64,000 bases of DNA from Halichoerus grypus. Its lineage: Eukaryota > Chordata > Mammalia > Carnivora > Phocidae. A model generated the notes under the pieces. It did not search any database. It had not been told where the DNA came from and saw nothing but the letters and a program-made list of their open reading frames with translations. The stretch spans positions 67,816,283 through 67,880,282 of the forward strand of contig NC_135719.1 in the NCBI RefSeq assembly GCF_964656455.1. The letters are read 5' to 3'. This document shows positions 20,574-31,214 of this stretch, piece by piece (the stretch's first letter is position 1; each line of letters begins with the position of its first letter). Both the position numbers and the translations under genes were made by a program.

Positions 20574-21990
20574 ATACGGGATTATGGCTATTTATTTTTA
20601 CCGGTCATGACCCCACTATTTTCCAAGCTCTTTTGATTGTTAAAATGGCTGTGAACTTGCCAGAATTTATGAGAACTACAACATATTGGTGTGAGGGAGG
20701 TGTTTATATGTGGGGGTGATAGGCTTCCATGCAGAAGCCATATAACACCCAGCATAAACAGTTCTGATGATATTGCTCTTAATCTGGGAGCCTGAAGGAT
20801 AATGTCATGTTTTTGATATCTGACTACTGTCATGCTCTACTTGGATAGAGACATCAAGAAGGTTCACTGCTCTTCATCTGTACAACACACACCTTTAAAT
20901 AGCAAATAATTGATTTTAGAAACACAAAAGTTAATTAAATTTTTGTAAAAAAATTTACAAAAAGATAATTTTTAAATAAAGTTTGTAGATTTTGGGGGGA
21001 AAAGGTCACTTTGTCTAAGTATGCCTGATACATATGTCTATTCTAATATGTGATGTTTAAAGGAATTAAATGAATGTGAAAAACCTAGGCCCCAAGGTGA
21101 GGAGTAAAGTTTCCTTTAAGTTACGATTGTGATGGGGTCTCTATAGGAAGCACCAGGAGTGTCAAATGACTATTGGTGAGGAAATGGTAGAGTTGCAGGT
21201 GGGGCTCATGTTGTCCAACTCTGTGGGTAAAGGGAGACCCATGGCTCTGGCAGAAGCTAGCTCCTAGATTGCTTTTCTACTAGCATCTCCTTTTGCTTTC
21301 TGTTCAGTGAAGAGTTAAGTGACCAGGAAGAGTCACACAGGCATTGAAGCTTGGACTTTTTATTTTGTTTGTCACTCTGAACTTTTGGGAGGGCGGTATT
21401 TCTTTTTTGGCTGCTTTAGGCCCCTGAGTCCTGCTGATGCATCTACGAGAGGGTCAGGTCAGGTCTGTGCTGCTGCAGGTCCTTTCTCCTGTACTTTAAG
21501 AGGATGACATTTTACATCAGAATGCAGTACACGTGTCATTCAAAGGCCATTCCGCAGCTTTTGGGGCACAAGGAATCACTGAGTTTGTCATGGTTGCAAA
21601 TATTTCAAAAGTCAAATGCCTGTATGAAACAGTTTTTTAGGCTGTTGTTGGAGGAAAACAAGAATAAATTGAAATTAGTTGTTTGGGAGGAATATTTTGG
21701 CATGGTTTCTCTGAAGTTGGGTAAACATAATTTGTCCATGTATCCATCTGGGCACCCAGCAGCAGTCCTTCTGCCCACAGAAAGAATTTGCACACATTAG
21801 ACAAGTTACCAGTCTGAATCTCCAGGACATGGATAGACTGTTACTGTGTGTGTATTTGTTTGTATACACTCATCTATTATCTCTCTACATAGTATTCGAG
21901 AAAGAGCCTCCCCTGGGCTACCTTGTTTGCTCCAGAGAGCCTCCCTGTAGTCCACTCTGGGAAGTACCTTCTACTTCTTCCAAGATTAGT
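20574..21990. other. Unique DNA upstream of the exon candidate
   Basis: No repeat is seen. If the 21991 exon is real, its 5' UTR and promoter lie here. I see no clear CpG island or TATA box at a fixed distance, and the base composition is close to average. The reading frame of the exon stays open back to an ATG at 21829. Confidence 0.4.
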
Positions 21991-22085
21991 ATGCGTGTCA
22001 GGCTGATGGGTGCTCTGTTTCTTGTCTGCTTAACTTGGACACTTTCACAGCCATGGTATTCTAAGGGCTTCAAATCTGAGCGAGG
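21991..22085 (+). CDS. Candidate signal-peptide first exon, partial, gene unknown
   Basis: The ATG at 21991 has A at -3. The 31 complete codons start with a basic n-region (MRVR), continue with a hydrophobic core (LMGALFLVCLTWTL) and then show a polar SQPWYSKGFKSER stretch, the layout of a cleavable secretory signal with cleavage after about residue 19. The frame would stop at once in the intron (GGGTAA), but CGAGG|GTAAAT at 22085/22086 is a plausible 5' splice site, giving a phase-2 exon. An ATG at 21829 in the same frame would extend the N-terminus by 54 residues, but the signal fits the 21991 start better. It lies inside a 7-kb zone without SINEs or young L1s. I do not recognise the protein, and no further exon is identified in the window. 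Chance remains possible. Confidence 0.4.
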
Positions 22086-23299
22086 GTAAATCTTAGGGCC
22101 CCGACTTCTTGCTCAAAGTCTCCCCTGGAGAGCATGTTTGCAGAAGAAATTGACACCTTAGAATTTTTCCCTATGTCTGCGGTTTCTACCAGGTGGGGGT
22201 AGCTATTGCTTTTCTCCCCTTAGCTTGACTGTAGTCTCACTCATCCACCCTGGCAAAGTGAATTTTACCATTACAACTATCAGTTTGTTTACTTCAGAGA
22301 ACAAAGTGGTTTTATTGGGCTTCTTCTTCTCTCACTAGCTTTTGTGAAGAGAAAAAATCCTGTGTCCCATAAACTAAAATGATAGCACTATGATGTTGCA
22401 TCGTCACATCGTTTGATTAACTATTATGGTAAATCTATGAATAAACCCCTTTTGACATCCTTTCTCTGCCTTTTGGCTGTTGATTTACTACCATGCTTTT
22501 CATACTTTCCAAAGCAGACCCCATACTTTGTGGTCTGAAGCATCATAAGCACGAGATGTGGTGAGTGTCAGTCACTATCATCTCTCCTTCTTACTGCCTT
22601 TTTTCTCACTTCTGCCATTTCCCAGTGAGTGGTGGACCTATGTGACAGCTGGAATTCACAGTGGTGACCTTAAGCATACACTTGTGGTTTATGAAATTGG
22701 TTGACCAAGGACTGCCTCTTGGAAAATTTTCTTCTACAAAATTTATTTCAGAGAAACATACTACTGGTTTGATTCTTTAGTTATACACTGGGAAATTTGC
22801 TTCAGTATTTTTAAACATATAGGAAAAGTGCTCCATATGTGATCAAACAGATCAACTTGAATTAGAATGATGAACATAATTTACTCCCACATTTGTGGAT
22901 GGCATGTAGGTCTGCCTTCCTTGAGTCTGTTTTGGATTGAGGTGGGCTGTCAAGGCCAGATGATACCCAGCCAGTGTTGTCTTTGAGTATAGCAAGCATA
23001 CAGGTGGAGTGGCTAAGGCAAAAGGGGAACAAGATACAGGGGCAGTTCCTCTATTTCTGGGTTTCCAGTCATCCATGCCAGGAAGAACAAGGTAGCTGAA
23101 CTCTGAGAAAGCTCCAGAGCCTTGCCGCAGGGGGTGCATTTGCAGAGGAACAAGAGAATTTAATGAAGGTCAGAAAATGCAAGCCAGAGAGAAGATGAGG
23201 TACAGGTGAATCAGAGCCTAGTTCAGCAACACCTGACTGGGGTTTCCTCTTGGGTGTGAGGCTCAGGGGTCATTCTTAAAGTTATGCTAAACAGTCTGG
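22086..23299. other. Unique DNA (possible intron)
   Basis: No repeat recognised. If 21991-22085 is an exon, this would be the start of its intron. The minus-strand frame at 22852-23139 has no visible domain and is not supported. Confidence 0.4.
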
Positions 23300-23460
23300 G
23301 AAACTGTGGGTCCTCTGGGGATGCTTGTTAGACATGCAGAGATCTAGGTCTATCTCTTAGAGATTCGGATTCAGTAGGTCTGAGGTGGGCTTTTGGAATC
23401 TCTATGTTTACAAGTGCTCCAGGTGAGTTTTATGATGGGGTAATTTTGGGAAACACTCTG
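23300..23460 (-). mobile_element. MER5A-like hAT MITE
   Basis: Diverged copy containing GATGCTTGTTAGACATGCAG, GATTCAGTAGGTCTGAGGTGG and AGTGCTCCAGGTGAGTTTTATG. The order matches the reverse of MER5A. Edges are approximate. Confidence 0.65.
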
Positions 23461-23768
23461 TTGCTAGACTATATTTATTTTGTTGGATGGAGTTCTGTGT
23501 TGGCTGGCTCCCTAGGGGTCCAGTGAGTGGTGCATAGTGAACCACTGAATCATAGTAATGTTAAATCCATGGGTATAATAATTCCACTGATACTTTCTAA
23601 AGAGGTCATTTCAATGTGTCCCTCAATGAATTGTCCTAGAATAGTTTTTCAGCCCACTTGAAATTTGGTAGATGAACTTGGTTTGATTAAAGTCAGGAAA
23701 GGTGGCATCTCTGAACTCATTGTCTTTTCATCTTCCAAAATGTCTTTTAGAATATTGATGTACATATA

Positions 23769-23812
23769 TTAGCAAATCACAGAGTGACTATTAGCAACTC
23801 ACAGAGTGACTA
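23769..23812. repeat. 22-bp tandem duplication, two units
   Basis: Unit TTAGCAAATCACAGAGTGACTA is at 23769-23790 and its copy at 23791-23812 with one change (A to C at unit position 8). It lies in unique DNA; slippage or a short template switch is the simplest origin. Confidence 0.9.
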
Positions 23813-24151
23813 TTAGCTGTGAAATGAAACAGGAATCCTAGGCCTTGGATTTACCTTATAGACATAAATCTTCTAAATATGCATAGTCTAAAATAACATA
23901 TGCCATGGTCAAAAGAAAATGTTAAATGGAAAATAAAACTCTTAGGTTCCTGTACACTGGTGGTGGATAACTTGTGCATGGGAGGAGCTTGAAAAACACT
24001 GGAAGATTTCCAGTACACTGGTAAGTGGAAATTTTATGGTTCAGTACAATGTTTGTGTCTTAGATAGGACTAGCTGGCTACACAGGTGTGTGAAGGAAAC
24101 CTTCTAGCCTTAGCAGAATGGGGCTTATTTTAAGAGTATAGCTGTTGGCAG

Positions 24152-24345
24152 GGATGCCTGGGTGGCTCAGTCGGTTAAGTGTCTGCCTTCGGCTCAGGTC
24201 ATGATCTCGGGGTCCTGGGATTGAGTTCGGCATCGGGCTCCCTGCTCAGTGGGGAGTCTGTTTCTCCCTCTGCCTGCAGCTCCCCCTGCTTGTGCTCTCT
24301 CTCTCTCAATAAAATCTTTTTTTAATTTTTATTTTTAAAGAAAAG
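24152..24345 (+). mobile_element. SINEC
   Basis: Full-length copy with a CTCTGCCTGCAGCTCCCCC tail and a long T/A-rich end. The target duplication is GAGTATAGCTGTTGGCAG (left) and GAGTATAGCGGTTGGCAG (right, at about 24346), with one difference. It ends the interval without young retroelements that began near 14224. Confidence 0.93.
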
Positions 24346-24362
24346 GAGTATAGCGGTTGGCA

Positions 24363-25617
24363 GGCCCAAGAACAAGAGAGCAGCTGGGCCTCAGAGAGAT
24401 AACAGAACTAGCGAACAAACGGGAAGCAGCACAGACCTAAGGGGTGCTTCTGTGTGCATATCTGCTGCTTCCCTATCTATGTACAGACCGATTTCTCTGT
24501 ACTGCTGTCCACTTTGTAGAAAAATGGCTACCCGATCGCACCCAAGTTTACATGTTACAGTTCCAGCCTCCTAGAGACATTGCCTTGGCTGTTCTCATGG
24601 TTCCTATTCCAGACCCACAGGAGGGGAGGTCTGATTGGCCTGGCTTGAGTCAGCGTACATCCCTGGGTTCATGGTAAACACAAGGCTGCCGGAGTCCGTG
24701 TTTCTGGAGGTAGGGAATGGAATGTGGATATGTGATCCATGAGAAAAGAGGATCCTTGTGAGATGATCTGCTCACCCCAGAATACAGCTACTGTGATAGA
24801 TATTGTTGAAGATTTTTGTGGTTATTTTTTTCAGTGGGGCTTGACTGTATTGCTCCATTAAGATATTAGCGTGGTTGTAGTATCTTATTATGATGCTGCT
24901 TCCCTTCTGCGCTTTTACACAAGCCAACAGATTTAGTTTTTCCTACCCATCTACACCTGACTAACCTTTATTCATGTTCACTTTCAGATTAAATGACTCT
25001 TGTCAGGAGAAGAACTCATCAGTCATTTATCTTTATCTTAATCTCCCCCTCCCACCTCCCCCATCCCTGATCAGACCAAGTTTTTTGGCCTGAAGGAGGG
25101 AAGGAAAGAGAGTTTAGAAAATGTGTATGTCCTTGAAAACAGGCTCTAGGCTCTGTACTCCCTACCTAATTTATATAAGTTTCTGTGTTAATGCCTGTAT
25201 ATAATAAAATGGAGCAAGACCGGGGCTGGAATAAATACACAATGACTATAATACGATGCAAAATAAAAGTTCCTGAAGAACAGCTTAGGGAGAGATAACA
25301 TTAGGATCTAGGGTCATAAAGGACTTTATGAAGGAGATTTCACTTGAGACTCGCTGTGAAATAGAGGTTGAATTTCTGGAGGATGAGATGGCCCTGGAGA
25401 GAGGATTCTAGGTACAGAGGTCAGAATAAAGAGGAACATGGGTGTAGCAAAATTCACGGTGTGCAAAACTCATTTCATCAGAACGGAGGGCAAAAGTACA
25501 TTAGGAGCTTAATCTACAGAGGGTCACTTAGCTCATGTCTTCAGATGGGTAGAGTGAAGAAATTAGGCTGAATTCCATTGTCATTGGGGAACCACTGACG
25601 GATTTTGGACAGAGGAA
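24363..25617. other. Unique DNA
   Basis: No repeat or gene is recognised. Open frames at 24444-24677 and 25368-25571 (+) have no domain, start context or splice signals that I can support. Confidence 0.4.
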
Positions 25618-25735
25618 TTATTAGAATGTAAGCTCCATGAAGTCAAAAACCCATGTGTCTTTTTCTTTGAATCTTTAGTGTCTAACGTAGTATCTGGCAT
25701 AGAGAATTTGTGCTTAATATTCATGACGCCTCAAA
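25618..25735 (+). mobile_element. L2 3' end
   Basis: GAATGTAAGCTCCATGAAGTC, then TCTAACGTAGTATCTGGCATAGAG and GTGCTTAATATTCATGA, is the conserved 3' end of L2, moderately diverged. Confidence 0.75.
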
Positions 25736-25754
25736 GGATCAGAACTATATTTTA

Positions 25755-25960
25755 TTTTTTTATTTTTTTTAAGATTTATTTATTTGAGAGAGAGAGCAAG
25801 TGGGGTTGAGGGGCAGAGGGAGAGAGAGAGAGAGAGTCTCAAGCAGACTCCTCACTGAGCACAGAGCCTGACACAGGGCTCCATCTCATGACCCTGAGAT
25901 CACCACCTGAGCAGAAACCAAGAGTTGGTCGGTTAACCCACTTTGTGCCCAGGCACCCCC
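25755..25960 (-). mobile_element. SINEC, older copy
   Basis: Reverse SINE with a GCAGAAACCAAGAGTTGGTC body. Perfect target duplication AGAACTATATTTTA lies at 25741-25754 and 25961-25974. Confidence 0.93.
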
Positions 25961-26275
25961 AGAACTATATTTTAGCAACATTAACCTAGCAGGTTCCATA
26001 TAGAGTGAGTTACAGGGGAATACCAGGAGCTGCGAGACCAATTTAGAAGTAAATACAGTAATTCAGGTGAGAATTAATGAAGGCTTCTCAGCTAGAACAG
26101 AAAAGATGAAGGCTGACTGGTATTACACTGTAAAAGTAGAATCTGAAGGACAGACCGACACAAGAGAGGGAAGAGACCCTTTCAAGGAATAGATTCCCAA
26201 AAGAGACTGCAGACCAAACAAAACCTACAAATTATTGTTTGATGAGAGAAAAATATGAAGTATTTCGTTCCCCTT

Positions 26276-26462
26276 TTTAAAAAAAGATTTGTCTGTTTAG
26301 AGGGGGGAGGGGCAGAAGGAGAGGGAGAGAGATTCCCAAGCAGACTCCCTGCTGAGCGCAGAGGCAACCCAGGGCTCAGTCTCACGACCCTGAGACCATG
26401 ACCTAGCCAAAACCAAGAGTCAGACGCTAACCGCTTAACTGACTGCACCGCCCAGGCACCCC
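26276..26462 (-). mobile_element. SINEC, older copy
   Basis: Reverse SINE with AAAACCAAGAGTCAGACGC and a duplicated AACCGCTTAACTGACTGC head region. Flanks GTTCCCC (about 26268) and GTTCCCC (26463) mark the target. The 108-codon minus-strand frame here is only SINE sequence. Confidence 0.88.
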
Positions 26463-26535
26463 AGTTCCCCCTGTATTTTAAATTAAAAGTTGGGAACATT
26501 AAACCCAAATCAATCAGAAGAGATCTTTTAAAAAG

Positions 26536-26692
26536 GGGTGGGGGGATGGGTTAGCCCGGTGATGGGTATTAAAGAGGGCAGGTACTGAATGGAGCACTGG
26601 GTGTTATACGCAAACAATGAATCATGGAACACTCCATCAAAAACTAATGATGTAATGTATGGGGATTAACATAACAATAAAAAAGATGCAAA
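26536..26692 (+). mobile_element. Short young L1 3' end
   Basis: Sense copy of the young L1 tail, beginning near GGGGGGATGGGTTAGCC and continuing to GCACTGGGTGTTATACGC, AATGAATCATGGAACAC and ACATAACAATAAAAA. Target copies are not clear. Confidence 0.88.
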
Positions 26693-26693
26693 T

Positions 26694-26722
26694 ACACATA
26701 TATATATATATATATATATATT
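26694..26722. repeat. (CA/TA)n microsatellite after an L1 tail
   Basis: ACACATATATATATAT and onward, about 29 bases, follows the L1 tail almost directly. It likely grew from the A-rich or adjacent target sequence. Confidence 0.85.
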
Positions 26723-26773
26723 TCAAGATCAGCTTCTCTTCCATCCCTGTGTCATACAGGGAGGCTCTCTTTT

Positions 26774-26964
26774 TTTTTTTAGATTTTATTTATTTATTTG
26801 ACAGAGAGAGACATAGCGAGAGCAGGAACACAAGCAGGGGGAGTGGGAGAGGGAGAAGCAGGCCTCCTGCCGAGCAGGGAGCCCGATGCGGGACTCGATC
26901 CCAGGACCCTGGGATCTGACCTGAGCCGAAGGCAGACGCCCAACGACTGAGCCACCAGGCGCCC
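26774..26964 (-). mobile_element. SINEC, young copy
   Basis: Reverse full-length SINE. Perfect 16-base target duplication AGGGAGGCTCTCTTTT lies at 26758-26773 and 26965-26980. Two small deletions (GATCTGACC, CCACCAGGC) relative to its siblings. Confidence 0.96.
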
Positions 26965-26980
26965 AGGGAGGCTCTCTTTT

Positions 26981-29134
26981 GATGTTGCATATATGATGTT
27001 AGGCCTGAGCTTTATCCTAAAATTCTTTCGTACATGTGCCCTTTTTGTATTTTTCCCCTCCTCTTTTCACCTAAGAGAAATAGGAAGAGAGGGGAGTAGA
27101 GGGTCAGGTAGCACACAGTTGTAAAGAAAAACATAACAAAAACTGTCCGCTAACAAAACTTCCTATCAGCAGAAGGAAATTAAAAGTTAGAACTGGCCTA
27201 CAGTTTCCTTTCTTCAAAAACAAACAAATAAAAACAATGAAAAAGGAAAAAAGAAAGTTTGTGGAAAAAATTAGCAAGGAAATACCCGCCATGTTTATAA
27301 GGGTATATAGCTTGTATACTTTGTGAGGATAACCTTCATGAACTTAGCCCTGTAGGGCTCTTTCTGTCACTGATTCTCATCGTTCCCCATCATTAAATCC
27401 TGTTCACATTAATGTGCTGTGATTTATCTTCTTCCAAAGTCTCTTGTGCTTAGAAAAGAAGACCTAAATTAGCCAGGAAAGCACTTATTATGGACTTATC
27501 GTGAGCCCTTTGCTAGGTACCGGTGATGTGGATGGAGTCTTATGAATTGTTTATGTTTCCTGTGCTTGAGAAATTTATCATCCTGGTTGAGGAACCAGGC
27601 CATCTGTATATATAATATATATGTATAATATTACAAAGCATATGCCAAGTGCCAAATAAGCCTGATTTCATAGTGTTTGTTTCATAAATGGATCAAAACC
27701 ACCAGTCAGGTACACTGCACCACTTAAGTGGATTTAATTTATCATTTTCTTCTCCTTAAGGAAAACACTTGAGGATTTCCTAAAGATCTCATTGAGAGAG
27801 AAAATCATGTTTGACAAATTAAATAGAATACAATTATTAATAGCTTACAGTTGCTATAAATTGATCTCAAATGCTTGGTACTTGAATAATGAAACAGGTT
27901 CTTTGATTTATGTTGTAACTCCATTGCCAAGTGTTTCCATAGTTACAGTGTTCTTTGTGCGAGGTTCCCAAGCTGGTTGTGTTAGATAGTCTCAAATTGC
28001 CCATTTTCTCAGATTGCATATTTGCAGTCTTTAGCACTGGGAAGAATTTAGTAGTTGTGGTAAGGATTCATAGTGATCTTTTAAAACATTCAAAACAGGG
28101 AAGGTAGAGTGATTAAAATATAGCACTTCCTTTGGAAATGAGTACAATAAGACTTAATTTAAACACACACATCTTCAGGAGAAAATTGCAGTTATTCATC
28201 TCTCTGGTAATTCAGAGAAGGCTTCTGCAGCATTCTGTCTCTGATAAAAAAGTATCTTGAGCTGACTGTTGTGGCTAAATATTGTATATGCTGAAATACA
28301 GTTATGTATCAAAATATAAAATCTAACTATTATACACATAATTAACATTAGTATAACATATATGGGGCATCTAAACAGAATAGTACTCACAAAGTATTTT
28401 ATTTATATCATCTCGATAATTTCATGGGTGAGTGTTCTCAAGCACTAAGTAATTTGCTTCTGGCCTGGAGCTCATAAATGGGATGTAAAATAGTACCCTC
28501 ATGTCTCTGACATTCACCAATACCACAAATTTTCAGATTCCTAGCATTGTCGTAGTCTGCCTTTTGTCTGAACTTCACAATAGCCAAGCTTAAAATGGGG
28601 ACTGGCTGGAGTGGAATTTCCCTGAATCACAGATTTGGTTCAAGTGAGTGAGAAAAGTGAGCATACATGTAAGTATGTGCATGCACACACACTCAGGCAC
28701 ACACTTCTGAGGAACACAGTGTTGGAGGTTTTTGCTGTGCTCTTTCTTTTAAGATAAAAGAAAGGGTGGAAAACAAAATTTTATTAGGCTCTTATGCCTC
28801 ATCAGCTGCTTTTTCCTCTCTTCAGCCTTATGCACTTCTGATGTCTTGACTTACTGGGCTACATGCACTGTGGACATCCTCCAGTGAGCTTCTTGTTATT
28901 CTTACTTCCCAATTCTTTTCCTTTTGCTTGCTCTGATTGCTGAAAGCCAGTCAAATAAAATGCCACCTGTTAGAAAATGATCAGCTGTTCAAAGGATAGC
29001 TGGCATGCCTGTTTATCTCCTGGGATCTCATATTACAAGGAGTGGTCAGTTCTACATTCTGCATAAACTCATAAACTTTGTAATAGTTTTACATAGGGTT
29101 TGTTGTTGTTGTTTTTTACATTTAAGAATGGACT
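26981..29134. other. Unique DNA
   Basis: No SINE or L1 is recognised in this 2.1-kb block. It holds an AT-rich run near 27607-27632 and a CA-rich stretch at 28683-28708. Short open frames (27104-27292 -, 27792-27989 +, 28196-28390 -) lack support. Confidence 0.45.
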
Positions 29135-29284
29135 CCTGGTTTCTTTTGGGGTGATGAAAATGTTCTAAAATTGATCATGGTAATGTTTGTACAACTTTGT
29201 GAATACACTACAAACCATTTGTGTACTTTAAATGGGTGAATTTTATGGTGTGTGAATTATTTCTCAATGAAGTTGTTTAAAAAA
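29135..29284 (+). mobile_element. Old L1 3' end fragment
   Basis: TTTGGGGTGATGAAAATGTTC, TACACTACAAACCATTTGTG and TACTTTAAATGGGTGAATTTT are the 3' UTR of L1MC/ME-type elements. About 150 bases remain. Confidence 0.8.
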
Positions 29285-29396
29285 ATGGTTAGATTCTTGT
29301 CTGTCTTGTCAACTAGAACATAGGTAACTTCCTTGAAGAACAGGTTCTAGCTCTGTCTTTTCCAAACCCTCAGCATCCATCATAAAAACTAGCACA

Positions 29397-29611
29397 GGGG
29401 CACCTGGGTGGCTCAGATGTTAAGCGTCTGCCTTCGGCTCAGGTCATGATCCCAGGGTCCTGGGATCAAGCCCCGCATCGGGCTCCCTGCTGGGCGGGAA
29501 GCCTGCTTCTCCCTCTCCCACTCTCCCTGCTTATGTTCCCTCTCTCACAGTGTCTCTCTCTGTCAAATAAATAAATAAAATCTTTAAAAATAAAATAAAA
29601 TAAAATAAAAT
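29397..29611 (+). mobile_element. SINEC, one of a pair inside L2
   Basis: Young full-length SINE ending in a (AAAAT)n tail. Flanks CTAGCACA (29389-29396) and CTAGCACATAG (29612-29622). The second flank is shared with the older SINE to its right. Confidence 0.93.
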
Positions 29612-29622
29612 CTAGCACATAG

Positions 29623-29756
29623 GGGTGCCTGGCTGACTCAGTCGGTAGAGCATGTAACTTGTGATCTCAGGGTTGTGGGTTCGAGCCCCCCTGCCGTTGG
29701 ATATAGAGATTACATAAAAATAAAATCTTAAAAAAAATTAAAAAAACCAAACCCAA
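29623..29756 (+). mobile_element. Short tRNA-only SINE, partner at the same site
   Basis: The head GGGGTGCCTGGCTGACTCAG, an intact-looking B-box (GGTTCGAGCCC), then the short body ATATAGAGATTACATAAAAATAAAATC and A-rich tail. Third target copy CTAGCACATAG is at 29757-29767. The same type occurs at 41001 and at 12985. Confidence 0.9.
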
Positions 29757-29977
29757 CTAGCACATAGATGTTCACCAAATGCTGAATAATGAATGAATCC
29801 CTAAGTAAGTGCTATGTAACGGCCAGGACAGAATTCTCAAATAGTGTGATTCACCATACAGGAATCACTTCAATTACAGCCATGCTTCAACTCCATGTAA
29901 ATACTGGACTTCCAATTTTTATCTTATTTGTACATTCAAAAAAGTTTAAAAATTGCTGGCCTGGAATACTGAGTTTT

Positions 29978-30173
29978 TTTTTTTTTAAAGATTTTATTTA
30001 TTTATTTGACACAGAGAGAGAAAGCACAAGTAGGCAGAGAGGCAGGCAGAGAGAGAGGGAGAAGCAGGCTCTCCACTGAGCAGGGAGCCAGATGTGGGGC
30101 CCGATCCCAGGACCCAGGGATCATGACCTGAGCCGAAGGCAGCCGCTTAACCGACTGAGCCACCCAGGCGCCC
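29978..30173 (-). mobile_element. SINEC, variant tail subfamily
   Basis: Reverse SINE whose tail reads CACAAGTAGGCAGAGAGGCA rather than CACAAGCAGGGGGAGTGG. Perfect 17-base target duplication CTGGAATACTGAGTTTT lies at 29961-29977 and 30174-30190, so it is a recent insertion. Confidence 0.96.
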
Positions 30174-30244
30174 CTGGAATACTGAGTTTTATTCCTAAAC
30201 ACAACTGACTCCTCCTCCAGTGTTTGGGATGGTAATAATGATGT

Positions 30245-30440
30245 GATGATGAAGCTAATATTTATTGAGCCCTTTCTAGTCAAAGCTTTTTAAATATATA
30301 TTAACTCATTTAATCCTCACAAAAATTTGGTATAGGTTCTATTGTTATTCCCACTTTTCAAATGAGAAAATCGAGGAAAAGTAACCTGCATGAGGTCATG
30401 CAGGTAGTAAGTGGTAGAGCCGAAGTTCAATATGGCTCCA
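30245..30440 (-). mobile_element. MIR, long copy
   Basis: Reverse MIR: AATATTTATTGAGCCCTTTC, AACTCATTTAATCCTCACAA, CAAATGAGAAAATCGAGG and GCAGGTAGTAAGTGGTAGAGC. Confidence 0.85.
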
Positions 30441-30449
30441 AAACGGGCA

Positions 30450-30780
30450 CCTTTTTTTGGTTAATAGATTTTAGTTTTTGGAGCAGTTTTAGTTTACAGC
30501 AAAATTGAGTGGAAGGCACAGAGTTCCCCTGTACCACCTCTCTGCTGCCCATGCATAGCCTCCCCCATTATGAACATCCCTGACCAGAGGGGTACACTTG
30601 TTAGTTGATGAAACAACATTGATACATCATAGTCACCCAGAGTCCATAGATGACATTAGGGTTCGCTCTTGGTGTTGTAAATTCTATGGTTTTGGACAAA
30701 CATATAATGACATGTATCCACCACTGTAGTGTCATACAAAACAGTTTGATTACCATAAAAATCCAGTGTGCTCCACCTAA
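30450..30780 (-). mobile_element. Old L1 3' UTR, antisense
   Basis: GTTTACAGCAAAATTGAGTGG, CATAGCCTCCCCCATTATG, GTCCATAGATGACATTAGGG and ATGACATGTATCCACCA are the reverse of an L1ME-type 3' UTR. Confidence 0.75.
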
Positions 30781-31214
30781 AAGCCCACACTTTGAGCTAG
30801 TGTACTGGGTTGTTCCTTAATGTTTAGTTTCATATTTCAAAACTGCCTTCCCTGTTTTCCCCTCTGCTGTCATAGCATATGTTGACCGCACTGCTCTTAA
30901 ATTTTTTATCTTATATTGTTTTTAACTGGTATATTGCTGAGCTTTCTGTGAATCCTACTTATTCTACTTGATTCTAAAACCTATGAGGGTTGGGACTGGC
31001 TCTTTTATCTCTTTCTAACCCTGACCCTGTGTGGCCTCTTATATTATCAAAACCGTGAATGGTGATCTTGTGCAGTGAATGGAAGTCCTCTCCATAGTAG
31101 TACTCTGTTAAGGCCAGTATCCCTTTCACAATGCAGCTGTTTCATAAAATATATAATTACTGTTTTTTTTAATGGCAGTCTCGCCTTTCTCCCTCATCCT
31201 TGACAGTTCTATCA
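30781..31214. other. Unassigned DNA
   Basis: No gene is seen. The part near 30975-31030 (CCTATGAGGGTTGGGACTGG) weakly resembles the L2 3' end, but not enough to call. Confidence 0.35.

Larger units (their letters stand above)
29285..29805 (+). mobile_element. L2 3' end, split by two SINEs
   Basis: The left part (to 29396) has TTCTTGTCTGTCTTGTC and CCTCAGCATCC. The right part (29757-29805) has CTAGCACATAGATGTTCACC and GAATAATGAATGAATCC. Two SINEs occupy 29397-29753. Confidence 0.65.

Noticed and set aside
26182..26508. 108-codon minus-strand open frame
   Set aside because: It is the sense strand of a reversed SINE. The same peptide (GAWVAQSVKRL-like) recurs in frames at 30002-30283, 32055-32240 and 58338-58580 and comes from the SINE head, not from a protein family.
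29623..29756. Possible tRNA gene
   Set aside because: The head has tRNA-like A- and B-boxes, but there is no proper acceptor stem or anticodon arm, and the A-rich tail and target copies show it is a SINE.
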